17,671 bases of DNA. Origin: an uncultured Dechloromonas sp. Its GTDB lineage: Bacteria > Pseudomonadota > Gammaproteobacteria > Burkholderiales > Rhodocyclaceae. The stretch covers positions 1 to 17,671 of the forward strand of contig CAMKYP010000021.1 in assembly GCA_946477505.1 (NCBI GenBank). Direction: 5' to 3'. A program made the position numbers and the translations under genes. Positions 1-7,428 of this stretch are shown piece after piece. A model generated the notes under the pieces. It saw only the letters and a list, made by a program, of their open reading frames with translations. It was not told the DNA's origin and did no database searches. Every line of letters starts with the position of its first letter. The first letter of the stretch is position 1.

Positions 1-137
1 CCACCCCAGGCCGGGCCCCAAACCGGCCCTCCGATGGAAGCTCCGATATAGACACGCGTCCGATGCGCCAGCGCATCGGTACCGCCCCCCAGCATGAGCA
101 GGGCAAGCAATGCGAAAAATATACGGCGAATTTTCAT
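1..137 (-). CDS. Small secreted protein, N-terminal part only (cut by window edge)
   Basis: Only 45 codons are inside the window. Reading the minus strand from 137, the protein begins M-K-I-R-R, then a hydrophobic core (about residues 6-17) and a good signal peptidase I site after A-L-A (residue 24), so it should be exported. The mature part begins H-R-T-R-V-Y-I-G and then becomes rich in Gly, Pro and Trp (PVWGPAWG), which resembles small periplasmic or surface proteins with Gly/Pro/aromatic repeats; I cannot name a family. The ATG has no visible Shine-Dalgarno. A GTG at 164-162 is in frame, has AAGG five bases upstream, and would add nine residues, so the start is uncertain. The 5' region overlaps the hairpin at 149-190. 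The signal peptide is clear; the function is unknown. Confidence 0.6.
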   Translation of the reverse strand, partial: MKIRRIFFALLALLMLGGGTDALAHRTRVYIGASIGGPVWGPAWG

Positions 138-148
138 GACATTAAAGA

Positions 149-190
149 AAAACCGATAACCCACTATCACCTTAGCGGATTATCGGTTTT
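149..190 (-). terminator. Hairpin with U-rich tail, probable terminator of the CoA-transferase gene
   Basis: The arms AAAACCGATAA (190-180) and TTATCGGTTTT (159-149), read on the minus strand, are perfectly complementary over 11 bp. The pairing continues inward through about five more pairs (T/G wobble, then CCGC against GTGG with one wobble), leaving a 10-base loop, TAAGGTGATA. On the minus strand the 3' arm runs into TTTTTCTTT, a terminator-like U-tract, 57 bases after the stop codon at 248. The same hairpin would lie in the leader of the gene starting at 137, so it may also affect that gene's translation. Confidence 0.6.
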
Positions 191-247
191 GCAGGAGCGG
201 AAAATTGCTACAAATTGTAAGGCGCCCCGCTCAAGCGCCACCAACGA

Positions 248-1543
248 TCACAGCAGCTTCATCTTCTTTGCCGCCTCGCGCAACTCGCTGCGGAAATTCG
301 GATGCGCAATGCCGATCAGCGCCTCGCAGCGTTGCTTGGCGGTCTTGCCGCGCAACTGCGCCACGCCAAATTCCGTCACGACGTAGTTGATGTCGTTCTT
401 GCTGGTCGACACATGCGTTCCCGCCGAAAGTGTCGGGACGATGCGGGAAATGGTGTCATCCTTGGCCGTCGCCGGCAGTACGATGAAGGCCTTGCCGCCG
501 TTGGAGCGGTTGGCAGCACGCACGAAGTCGGACTGGCCGCCAGTCCCCGAATAAGGCACCGCACCGAGGCTTTCCGAACCGCACTGGCCCATGAAGTCGA
601 TCTGCATGGTTGCGTTGATGCAATGCAGGTTGTCGTTCTGGCCGGCCAGGTACGGATCGTTGGTGATATCCACCGGATGCATTTCCAGAGCCGGGTTACG
701 GTGCATGAAACGGTAGAGCTTGTTCGAGCCGAGCGCGAAGGTGGCCAGCATCTTGCCGTTGTTGACGTTTTTCTTGCTGTTATTGACCACACCGGCCTCG
801 ACCAAGGTCATGATGCCATCGCCGATCATTTCGGTATGGATGCCCAGATCATGCTTGTGCGTCAGTTGCATCACCACGGCATCGGGAATGCCGCCATAGC
901 CGATCTGCAGGGTTGCGCCATTCGGAATCATGTCGGCAACGTATTTGCCGATGGCCTCCTGAACCGGGCCGATCTTCGGCAGGCCGACTTCGAGCAGCGG
1001 GTCGTTGCTCTCGGTCAGCGCGGCAACCTTCGAGATGTGGATATGGCAGGCGCCATTGGCGAAGGGGACGTTCGGGTTGACTTCGAGCACCACGGCACGC
1101 GCCTTGGCAATCGCAGCCATGGTGTAGTCGGGGCCGAGCGACAGGGAGAAATAACCGTGCTCGTCCATTGGCGAAGCCATGGCGAAGACGACATCGGCCG
1201 GCATCAGGCCGCGGTTGATCAGCATCGGCATTTCCGAGAAGTAGGAGGGATGGAAATCCACCCAGCCCTGCTGGCCACCCGGGCGCGTCACGCCGCCGAA
1301 GAAGTACGCCACGTGGCGAACGTGCTGGGTAGTCTCGGGATCGATGTAGCCGTACTTGCGCAACGGCAGAATCTGGGAAACCTTGACATCCTGATAGCGG
1401 GTGCGCACATCGGACAGCGCCGTGAGCAATGCGGGCGGCTCGCCGACCCCGGTCGGAACGACGATGGTGTCGCCATTCTTCACGACGTGGATCGCATCGG
1501 CCGCCGTCATGCGTTTTTGTTGATATTCAGCCTGTACGGACAT
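248..1543 (-). CDS. Acetyl-CoA hydrolase/CoA-transferase family protein (4-hydroxybutyrate CoA-transferase type)
   Basis: A 431-residue class I CoA-transferase, the usual length for the 4-hydroxybutyrate/butyryl-CoA:acetate group. The enzyme moves CoA between a carboxylate and an acyl-CoA through a glutamyl-CoA intermediate, or hydrolyses acyl-CoA. The likely catalytic glutamate is E238 in HTEMIGDG; the CoA-site motif GTGGQSDF is at 333-340 and the Rossmann-like GGIPDAV at 217-223. The start at 1543 is chosen because AGAGGAG lies just upstream and MSVQAEYQQKR begins the conserved domain; the open frame extends to 1759 but that part covers the operator and the end of the next gene. There is no signal peptide, so it is cytoplasmic. 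The gene is single, with its own promoter region and a GntR-like operator. The acyl substrate cannot be told from sequence. Confidence 0.9.
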   Translation of the reverse strand: MSVQAEYQQKRMTAADAIHVVKNGDTIVVPTGVGEPPALLTALSDVRTRYQDVKVSQILPLRKYGYIDPETTQHVRHVAYFFGGVTRPGGQQGWVDFHPSYFSEMPMLINRGLMPADVVFAMASPMDEHGYFSLSLGPDYTMAAIAKARAVVLEVNPNVPFANGACHIHISKVAALTESNDPLLEVGLPKIGPVQEAIGKYVADMIPNGATLQIGYGGIPDAVVMQLTHKHDLGIHTEMIGDGIMTLVEAGVVNNSKKNVNNGKMLATFALGSNKLYRFMHRNPALEMHPVDITNDPYLAGQNDNLHCINATMQIDFMGQCGSESLGAVPYSGTGGQSDFVRAANRSNGGKAFIVLPATAKDDTISRIVPTLSAGTHVSTSKNDINYVVTEFGVAQLRGKTAKQRCEALIGIAHPNFRSELREAAKKMKLL

Positions 1544-1586
1544 TCTGCTTCTCCTCTTGCGTTTGTTATGAAAGTTCAATCTTCCC

Positions 1587-1605
1587 ATTTTGGTCAGACC
1601 AAAAT
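1587..1605. promoter_or_regulatory. Perfect palindrome, probable GntR/FadR-subfamily operator
   Basis: ATTTTGGTC-A-GACCAAAAT is a perfect inverted repeat of 9-base arms around one central base, 43 bases upstream of the CoA-transferase start. The core TGGTCnGACCA matches the operator class of FadR-subfamily GntR regulators. A possible promoter on the minus strand has TTGTGT (1613-1608) and CAAAAT 17 bases further on, so the palindrome would fill the spacer and overlap the -10, a position that suits repression. The promoter hexamers are weak matches (3/6 and 4/6). No GntR gene lies in the window. Confidence 0.6.
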
Positions 1606-1660
1606 AGTGACACAAATCAATTCCAGAAGCTTGCTGCACTGCAAAAACATACGTCCCGGT

Positions 1661-1680
1661 ATGGGCGCAAAAGCGCCCAT
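1661..1680 (-). terminator. Perfect 8-bp hairpin just after the RNA methyltransferase gene
   Basis: ATGGGCGC-AAAA-GCGCCCAT is a perfect stem with a four-base loop, beginning five bases past the stop codon at 1686. No U-tract follows on either strand, so it may be an mRNA 3'-end stabiliser or a weak terminator and not a full intrinsic terminator. It separates the methyltransferase gene from the CoA-transferase promoter region. Confidence 0.35.
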
Positions 1681-1685
1681 AGACT

Positions 1686-2846
1686 TCAATCCGGCGTTGA
1701 CGTCCCGCCCTTTCGGTTGCTGCCGGCCACCATGCGGATCTCGAACAGGCGGCATTCAAGCGGTCCGTTGAACAGCGGCGTCTTCCGACTGGGCTTCAGC
1801 CCGACCAACTTGGGCAAACGCAGGTCGGCGGTGAAGAAGAAGCAGTTCCAGCCAGCCCAGTGGCGCTTCAGCGCCGTGCCGAGTTGGGGATAGAAGGCGG
1901 CCAGTTCGTCCTGCTCGCCGATCCGCTCGCCATAAGGCGGGTTGGCGAGCAGGATTCCATGATCGGTCAGCGGCTGGGTTTCGAGTATGTCGCCACGGTC
2001 GACCGTCACCACCCCGCCGAAGCCGGCTTCCTGCAGGTTACGGCGTGTGGCGCGCACGGCGCGCTCATCGATGTCGTAACCACGGATATCCATGGGTTCC
2101 GCCGGTTTGACGCGCGCTTCGGCAGCGGCACGGATGTTCGCCCAGTTCAGCGCTTCAAAACTCTTCAGACGTTCGAAGGAGAAGGTACGATCCAGCCCGG
2201 GAGCGCGATCAAGCGCCACCTGAACCGCTTCGAGCAGGAAGGTACCGCTGCCGCACATCGGATCGATCAGGGAAGTACCGGGTCGCCAGCCGGTCAGCTT
2301 CAGAATGCCGGCAGCCAGGTTCTCTTTCAGCGGCGCATCGACGCTGGCCTTGCGGAACCCGCGCTGCCACAAGGGCTGGCCCGAGGTGTCGAGGTATAGC
2401 GTGCACTCGTTCTCGGTCAGGAAGACATGGACGCTGACATCCGGGTTGCGCGTCTCGATATTCGGCCGCTCGCCAAGATCCTCCCGAAAACGGTCGCAAA
2501 CCGCATCCTTGACACGCAGGGTCACGAAATCCAGCGATTTCAGCGGGCACTTAATGGCCGTGGTGACCACGCGCATGGTGTTGGACACCGTGAAGTGATT
2601 CGGCCAGAGCTGGCGCACAGCCAGGCGATAGATATCCTCTTCCTTGGCATACGGCCCCTTGACGATGTGCCACAGGATGCGCGTGGCAATGCGCGACTCG
2701 AGGTTGGCGCGGTAGCAGACCGACCACTCCCCGGAGAAAAAGACGCCACCGTGCACCGCCTTCAGGTCTTCGCCGCCGACGCCGCGCAGTTCCTCGAGCA
2801 GCAGTTCTTCAAGCCCGCGCGGGCAGATCGCAAAATATTTGTTCAT
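1686..2846 (-). CDS. rlmL: THUMP-domain class I SAM-dependent 23S rRNA methyltransferase (RlmL-like)
   Basis: A 386-residue cytoplasmic RNA guanine-N2 methyltransferase of the RlmL/YcbY N-half type. The N-terminus (1-45) has the family opening, followed by a THUMP RNA-binding domain at about 45-155, then a Rossmann methyltransferase fold with the SAM loop DPMCGSGT (195-202), an acidic residue motif GYDID (256-260) and the catalytic NPPYGERIGE (302-311), which fits N2-guanine methylation. E. coli RlmKL carries a second methyltransferase domain that is absent here, as is usual for the shorter single-domain homologues. By family the target is G2445 of 23S rRNA, but this is not proven for the short forms. 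The ATG lies one base after the hemJ stop with only a poor Shine-Dalgarno, so translation is probably coupled to hemJ. Confidence 0.85.
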   Translation of the reverse strand: MNKYFAICPRGLEELLLEELRGVGGEDLKAVHGGVFFSGEWSVCYRANLESRIATRILWHIVKGPYAKEEDIYRLAVRQLWPNHFTVSNTMRVVTTAIKCPLKSLDFVTLRVKDAVCDRFREDLGERPNIETRNPDVSVHVFLTENECTLYLDTSGQPLWQRGFRKASVDAPLKENLAAGILKLTGWRPGTSLIDPMCGSGTFLLEAVQVALDRAPGLDRTFSFERLKSFEALNWANIRAAAEARVKPAEPMDIRGYDIDERAVRATRRNLQEAGFGGVVTVDRGDILETQPLTDHGILLANPPYGERIGEQDELAAFYPQLGTALKRHWAGWNCFFFTADLRLPKLVGLKPSRKTPLFNGPLECRLFEIRMVAGSNRKGGTSTPD

Positions 2847-2847
2847 G

Positions 2848-3264
2848 TCAGAAAGGCTTCAGGACAACGAGGAAAAGGACGGCAAGGAGAATGATCACGG
2901 GCAGTTCGTTGTAGAAACGGAACCAGACATGGGTACGGGCATTGCCACCCATCTGGAAATCCTTCAACACCCTGCCGCAATGCCAGTGATAGACGGCGAG
3001 AACGATAACCAGGACTGTCTTGGCATGCAGCCAGCCACCGCTGAAGCCGTATCCGAACCACAGCCACAGGCCGAGCAGGATGGCCAGGACGCCGAGCGGC
3101 GTCATGAAGCGGTACAGTTTCCCGGCCATCAGCAGCAGGCGGTCGCGCTCGGCCACGCTATCCGGCGGCACCATCGCCAGGTTGACGAAGATTCGCGGCA
3201 AGTAGAACAAGCCGGCAAACCAGGAAATGACCATCCAGATATGGAGTGTCTTTACGATGAGCAT
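2848..3264 (-). CDS. hemJ: HemJ-type protoporphyrinogen IX oxidase (UPF0093 / CopD-like membrane protein)
   Basis: A 138-residue protein with about four membrane helices (roughly 2-22, 50-70, 78-96 and 119-136). Typical HemJ features are LHI with H8, the sequence FAGLFYLPR with R24, K82, and the late FRFYNELP (115-122) followed by a hydrophobic tail ending VVLKPF. HemJ is the membrane enzyme that oxidises protoporphyrinogen IX to protoporphyrin IX in haem synthesis in many Gram-negative bacteria lacking HemG or HemY. The start at 3264 has CGGAG upstream and overlaps the end of the SDR gene by 13 bases; the stop is one base before the next ATG. This tight packing suggests one transcript with its neighbours. 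The generic name CopD-family copper protein is sometimes given to this family and is probably wrong here. Confidence 0.85.
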   Translation of the reverse strand: MLIVKTLHIWMVISWFAGLFYLPRIFVNLAMVPPDSVAERDRLLLMAGKLYRFMTPLGVLAILLGLWLWFGYGFSGGWLHAKTVLVIVLAVYHWHCGRVLKDFQMGGNARTHVWFRFYNELPVIILLAVLFLVVLKPF

Positions 3265-4142
3265 GCGTTTCTCCGGGCAAGCGCATCGGCTATGCCGTCG
3301 TCGACCGACGGAAAGGCGAGGCGCAGGTTCAATTCGTTTTTCAGGCGCCGGTTGCCGATACGGCGCGATTCGCGCATGAAGGACATCTGGACCGGCGAGA
3401 GCAGTTTTTCGGCATCGCTCCGGCTCAGGCGTGGCGCCTTGGGCAAGCCGAAAGCCTCGGCGACACGATCAAAATAACCCGCCATTTTCATTTCTGTATC
3501 GTCGACCGCATTGTAGGTACGGTTGGGGCGCCCCAAGCGCATAGCGGCAATACAGGCCGACGCAAGGTCGTCGGCATGGATGTGGTTGGTGAAGACATCG
3601 TCGCCATCGACCAGGGCCGGCGTCCCCTTGTGCAATCGCTCGACCGGCAGGCGGTCCGCGGCATAGATGCCCGGTGCCCGCAGGATGGACACGGCAACCC
3701 CGTTGCGCGCCCCCCAGGAACGCAGGCAACGTTCGGCATCGACGCGGCGGCCAGCACGGTCGCTTTCCGGCCTCAGCCTGCGGGTTTCGTCGATAACAGC
3801 ACCGCTGCAATCCCCGTAAACCCCTGTCGTGCTTACGTAAATCAGGCTGCGTGGTAGACTTTTGCCTTTGCTCAACGCGGCGAGCAGGTTGCGGGTGCGC
3901 GTATCGCGCTTGCCCGTTCCGGGCGGCGGCGCCAGATGCAGGATGCAGTCGGCCAGACCGGCCAGGCGGACGAGGCTGGCCCGGTCGTCGAGATCGGCCA
4001 GAACCGGTGTGGCACCGGCGTTTCGCCATTCCGCCGCACGCCCCGCATCGCGCAGCAGGGCGTACGTCCGGGCATGCGAGGCCAGTTGGGACAGGATGCG
4101 GCGGGCGACGTCCCCGCTGCCAACGATCAGTATTTTTTGCAC
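3252..4142 (-). CDS. Atypical SDR-family NAD(P)-binding protein (YeeZ-like)
   Basis: A 296-residue protein with a Rossmann N-terminus (MQKILIVGSGDVARR; dinucleotide loop at residues 8-13) and the epimerase-like YVSTTGVYGD at 102-111. Where a canonical extended SDR has its YxxxK pair, this one has S-D-R-A-G-R (127-132), so the usual catalytic Tyr and Lys are missing. It therefore fits the atypical SDR group that includes E. coli YeeZ, whose function is unknown. It starts with GTG at 4142; no Shine-Dalgarno is visible, while a TAAAAT box lies seven bases upstream, so a leaderless message is possible. It is the first gene of the SDR-hemJ-methyltransferase set. Substrate and reaction cannot be given. 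Confidence 0.8.
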   Translation of the reverse strand: MQKILIVGSGDVARRILSQLASHARTYALLRDAGRAAEWRNAGATPVLADLDDRASLVRLAGLADCILHLAPPPGTGKRDTRTRNLLAALSKGKSLPRSLIYVSTTGVYGDCSGAVIDETRRLRPESDRAGRRVDAERCLRSWGARNGVAVSILRAPGIYAADRLPVERLHKGTPALVDGDDVFTNHIHADDLASACIAAMRLGRPNRTYNAVDDTEMKMAGYFDRVAEAFGLPKAPRLSRSDAEKLLSPVQMSFMRESRRIGNRRLKNELNLRLAFPSVDDGIADALARRNACSS

Positions 4143-4148
4143 GTCGGC

Positions 4149-4154
4149 ATTTTA
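4149..4154 (-). promoter_or_regulatory. Possible -10 box placed for a leaderless SDR transcript
   Basis: On the minus strand TAAAAT (five of six matches to TATAAT) ends seven bases before the GTG start at 4142, so transcription would begin at or next to the start codon. No good -35 hexamer is seen 16-18 bases upstream (ATCGGT at 17). The absence of a Shine-Dalgarno is consistent with the idea but does not prove it. Confidence 0.25.
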
Positions 4155-4175
4155 GCCGAGCAACGAGGGGAACCG

Positions 4176-5189
4176 ATGCGCTATCAAGTCACCGTCCAGC
4201 CGAGCGGCCGCCAATTTACCGCCGAAGCCGATGAAACCCTGCTCGACGCAGCGCTGCGTCAAGGCCTGACCATGCCCTACGGCTGCAAGGATGGCGCCTG
4301 CGGCGCCTGCAAGGGTCACGTCCAATCGGGCACCGTCGACCACGGCAACGCGCAGGCACACGCCCTGAAAGACGACGAAAAAGCCGCCGGCATGGCGCTC
4401 TACTGCTGCGCCAAGGCTCGCTCTGACCTGAGCATCGAATGCCGGCAGATCACCTCGGCCAACCAGATTCCGGCCAAGACCCTGCCCTCGCGCATCGAAA
4501 AACTCGAAAAACTGGCACCGGACGTCATCGAGCTGCATTTGCGCCTGCCGGCCAGCGAGCGCCTGCAATTCCTCGCCGGCCAATATATCGACATCCTGCT
4601 CAAGGACGGCCGAAAGCGCAGCTTCTCGCTGGCCAACGCACCACACGACGATGCCCTTCTTCAGTTGCACATCCGCCACGTCCCGGGCGGCGTGTTCACT
4701 GACCAGGTATTCTCGACCATGAAGGTACGCGACATCCTGCGCTTCAACGGCCCGCACGGCAGCTTCTACCTGCGCGAGGATTCGGCCAAGCCGATGATCC
4801 TGCTCGCCGGTGGCACAGGATTCGCACCGATCAAGGCCATTGTCGAGCACGCCATCGCCGAGAATTGCCAACGTCCGATGGCTATCTACTGGGGCGCCAG
4901 AGCCAGGGTTGATCTGTACCAGAATGCACTACCGGAAAAATGGGCCGATGAACATGCCAACATCCGCTACGTGCCGGTTCTCTCGGAACCTGCCGGCAGC
5001 GACAATTGGACCGGTCGCACCGGCCTGGTCCACCAGGCCGTTCTGGCCGACTTCCCGGACCTTTCAGGCCACCAGGTCTATGCCTGCGGCGCCCCGGTGA
5101 TGATCGAAGCCGCCAAGCGCGATTTCATGGCACAGGGCCTGCCGGAAGAGGAATTTTTCGCCGACGCCTTCAGTTTTTCGAGCAACTGA
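4176..5189 (+). CDS. 2Fe-2S ferredoxin / FAD / NAD(P)H oxidoreductase (CDP-glucoseen reductase-like)
   Basis: A 337-residue soluble electron-transfer flavoprotein with three modules. An N-terminal plant-type ferredoxin (1-90) has cluster ligands C37, C42, C45 and C77. A FAD-binding barrel (about 100-200) has RSFS at 148-151, and a NAD(P) domain (about 205-337) has LLAGGTGFAP around 209-218 and YACGAP at 302-307. It passes electrons from NAD(P)H through FAD and the cluster to a partner oxygenase or dehydratase. Databases often call this class CDP-6-deoxy-delta-3,4-glucoseen reductase (ascD), but no deoxysugar or oxygenase gene is nearby, so the partner is unknown. The start at 4176 is chosen for GAGGGG eight bases upstream; the frame is open further back only as a shadow of the SDR gene. 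Its promoter must lie inside the divergent SDR gene. Confidence 0.85.
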   Translation: MRYQVTVQPSGRQFTAEADETLLDAALRQGLTMPYGCKDGACGACKGHVQSGTVDHGNAQAHALKDDEKAAGMALYCCAKARSDLSIECRQITSANQIPAKTLPSRIEKLEKLAPDVIELHLRLPASERLQFLAGQYIDILLKDGRKRSFSLANAPHDDALLQLHIRHVPGGVFTDQVFSTMKVRDILRFNGPHGSFYLREDSAKPMILLAGGTGFAPIKAIVEHAIAENCQRPMAIYWGARARVDLYQNALPEKWADEHANIRYVPVLSEPAGSDNWTGRTGLVHQAVLADFPDLSGHQVYACGAPVMIEAAKRDFMAQGLPEEEFFADAFSFSSN

Positions 5190-5199
5190 CGAGCGCCAT

Positions 5200-5230
5200 C
5201 CTGGCAGCGACGAGCCTTATCGTTGCCAGG
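5200..5230. terminator. 11-bp stem-loop between convergent genes
   Basis: CCTGGCAGCGA (5200-5210) pairs with TCGTTGCCAGG (5220-5230) with one G-U pair and a nine-base loop. It lies where the reductase gene (stop 5189) and the minus-strand exported protein gene (stop 5217) meet, and covers the last codons of the latter. It could act in both directions, but neither side has a U-tract. Confidence 0.4.
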
Positions 5231-5873
5231 CGCAACCGTGCAAGGTTTCGCCATCCAGCGTCACGCTTGCAGTCCAGCCGAATACCGAATTGGCCTGCTG
5301 ATCGCGGCACAGTTTCTGTTCGAAGCGCAAGGTCAAGGCGTGCCCTCCTTCGGAAACCCGATAAGAGGCCACGCCGTTATCCGGCAGCGTCGGCGCATAG
5401 GGCAGCACGACTTCCGGTCTCCCCTGGCGCTTGAACTGCACCCGCTCGCCGCCCGCCGCGAGTATCCAGCCCGGCTCGTTTCCGGAAGCGCGCCACGCCT
5501 CGTCGGACGTCCCCGGAACCTGGCAACGCCCGTCCGTCTGGGCAAAGTTGATTTGCGAAGCCTTCAGGCGATCGTGCTCGACGAAGCCCAGCAATTCGAC
5601 ATATAGCTTCTTGCCCGCTGTCAGACCGATCAGATCAAGCCCCTTGCCAACCGAGCCGTCGGCCGAAACATCCTCGAAAAACACGAAGGTACGGTCGCGA
5701 CACGGCGCGAACATCAGCTTGTCACCGTACTTGAGAACCTGCCCATAGGCCAGTCGCGGCTTGGTATCGACAGGCTTGCTGGCTGGCAGGTCGGCAATAT
5801 TCACCTCGTCGGCCAAAGCGGGAAGGCTCAACAGAGCCAGGGAGACGATACGGGCGATGGTGCGTAGTTTCAT
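5217..5873 (-). CDS. Exported protein with COG3650-like C-terminal domain, function unknown
   Basis: A 218-residue protein with a clear signal peptide: M-K-L-R, a hydrophobic core at 9-18, and cleavage after A-L-A at residue 21. The mature protein has four cysteines (C58, C117, C189, C214), possibly two disulfides in the periplasm. Residues about 125-218 carry ASGNEPGW, a Cys in KLCRDQ and the ending LDGETLHGCAW, the pattern of the COG3650-type domain (GNEP-W ... C ... GC) seen in many uncharacterised periplasmic proteins and lipoproteins. The first 100 residues are not recognised. An in-frame TTG at 5900 would add nine residues before the signal peptide; the ATG at 5873 gives the better signal peptide, though its Shine-Dalgarno is weak. 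It follows livF by 84 bases in the same direction, so it may be read from the liv transcript. No function can be assigned. Confidence 0.7.
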   Translation of the reverse strand: MKLRTIARIVSLALLSLPALADEVNIADLPASKPVDTKPRLAYGQVLKYGDKLMFAPCRDRTFVFFEDVSADGSVGKGLDLIGLTAGKKLYVELLGFVEHDRLKASQINFAQTDGRCQVPGTSDEAWRASGNEPGWILAAGGERVQFKRQGRPEVVLPYAPTLPDNGVASYRVSEGGHALTLRFEQKLCRDQQANSVFGWTASVTLDGETLHGCAWQR

Positions 5874-5957
5874 GACTGCTCGCGAGCGAGGGATCGACAA
5901 GGCGACATTGTTGCCGAAGCCCGCGCGGAAAGTTTTGATGCAGTTGAAAAACGCCGG

Positions 5958-6654
5958 TTATTCGCCCAGATAGGCCGCCCGCACCTTGGGATCGTCGAGC
6001 AGTTGCGCGGACTCGCCGTTCAGGGTGATTTCGCCGCTTTCCATGACATAGGCGCGCTGGCTGCTTTCCAGCGCCAGCTTGGCGTTCTGCTCAATGAGCA
6101 GAATGGTCATCCCGGTTGCCGCGACGGCGCGCACCACCTCGAAGATTTTTTGCACCATGATCGGCGCCAGTCCCATCGACGGTTCGTCCAGAAGCAGCAT
6201 TTTCGGACGACTCATCAGGGCGCGGCCGAGGGCCAGCATTTGCTGCTCGCCACCGGAAAGCGTGCCGGCCAACTGGCTTTCCCGCTCCTTCAAACGCGGG
6301 AAATAGGCGAAAATCTGCTGCAGATCCTGTTCGATCGCCGCCGTATCGTCACGAACAAAGGCGCCCATGCGCAGGTTTTCGAGAACGCTGAGGCGCGGAA
6401 AGACGCCACGCCCCTCGGGAACGAGTGCGATGCCCTTGCGGATAACGTCGTGCGGCGCGACCTTGCTGATTTTCTCGCCACAGAAATGCACATCGCCCCC
6501 GACCGCGTTGAGCACGCGGGAAATCGCTTTCAGCGTGCTGGTCTTGCCGGCACCGTTGGCACCGATCAGGGCGACCGTCTCGCCTTCGTTGACGTGGAAG
6601 GTGATGCTGCGCACCGCCTGAATGCCGCCGTAGGCGACGTGGAGTCCGGTTACT

Positions 6655-6662
<8 letters not shown>
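5958..6662 (-). CDS. livF: Branched-chain amino acid ABC transporter ATP-binding protein LivF
   Basis: A 234-residue ABC ATPase, normal LivF length. It has Walker A GANGAGKT (34-41), the signature LSGGEQQ (135-141), Walker B MLLLDEP (155-161) and, at the H-loop, LLIEQN (188-193), where LivF proteins typically have Gln instead of His. It pairs with LivG on the inner face of the membrane to power uptake by the LivHM channel. The start is a GTG at 6662 that overlaps the livG end by eight bases; GAGG about 13 bases upstream could serve as a ribosome site. It is the last liv gene in the set, and no convincing terminator follows it before the next gene. Confidence 0.93.

Positions 6663-7424
<762 letters not shown>

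Positions 7425-7428
<4 letters not shown>

Noticed and set aside
1544..1759. N-terminal extension of the CoA-transferase
   Set aside because: It would translate through the operator and the end of the RNA methyltransferase gene, while AGAGGAG marks the ATG at 1543 and the conserved domain starts there.
302..1771. 489-codon open frame on the plus strand opposite the CoA-transferase gene
   Set aside because: It is low-complexity His/Arg/Asp-rich sequence with no family features, and the minus strand encodes a full conserved enzyme with a strong ribosome site.
2848..3264. CopD copper-resistance protein
   Set aside because: The length, the H8/R24/K82 positions and the FRFYNELP ending fit HemJ better than the longer CopD proteins.
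4176..5189. Naming the reductase as a CDP-deoxysugar biosynthesis enzyme
   Set aside because: No deoxysugar or nucleotide-sugar genes are in the window; the similarity is to the general electron-transfer architecture.
5878..5887. Palindrome GCTCGCGAGC before the exported protein gene
   Set aside because: It is short and all from common GC-rich words; with no supporting context it is likely chance.
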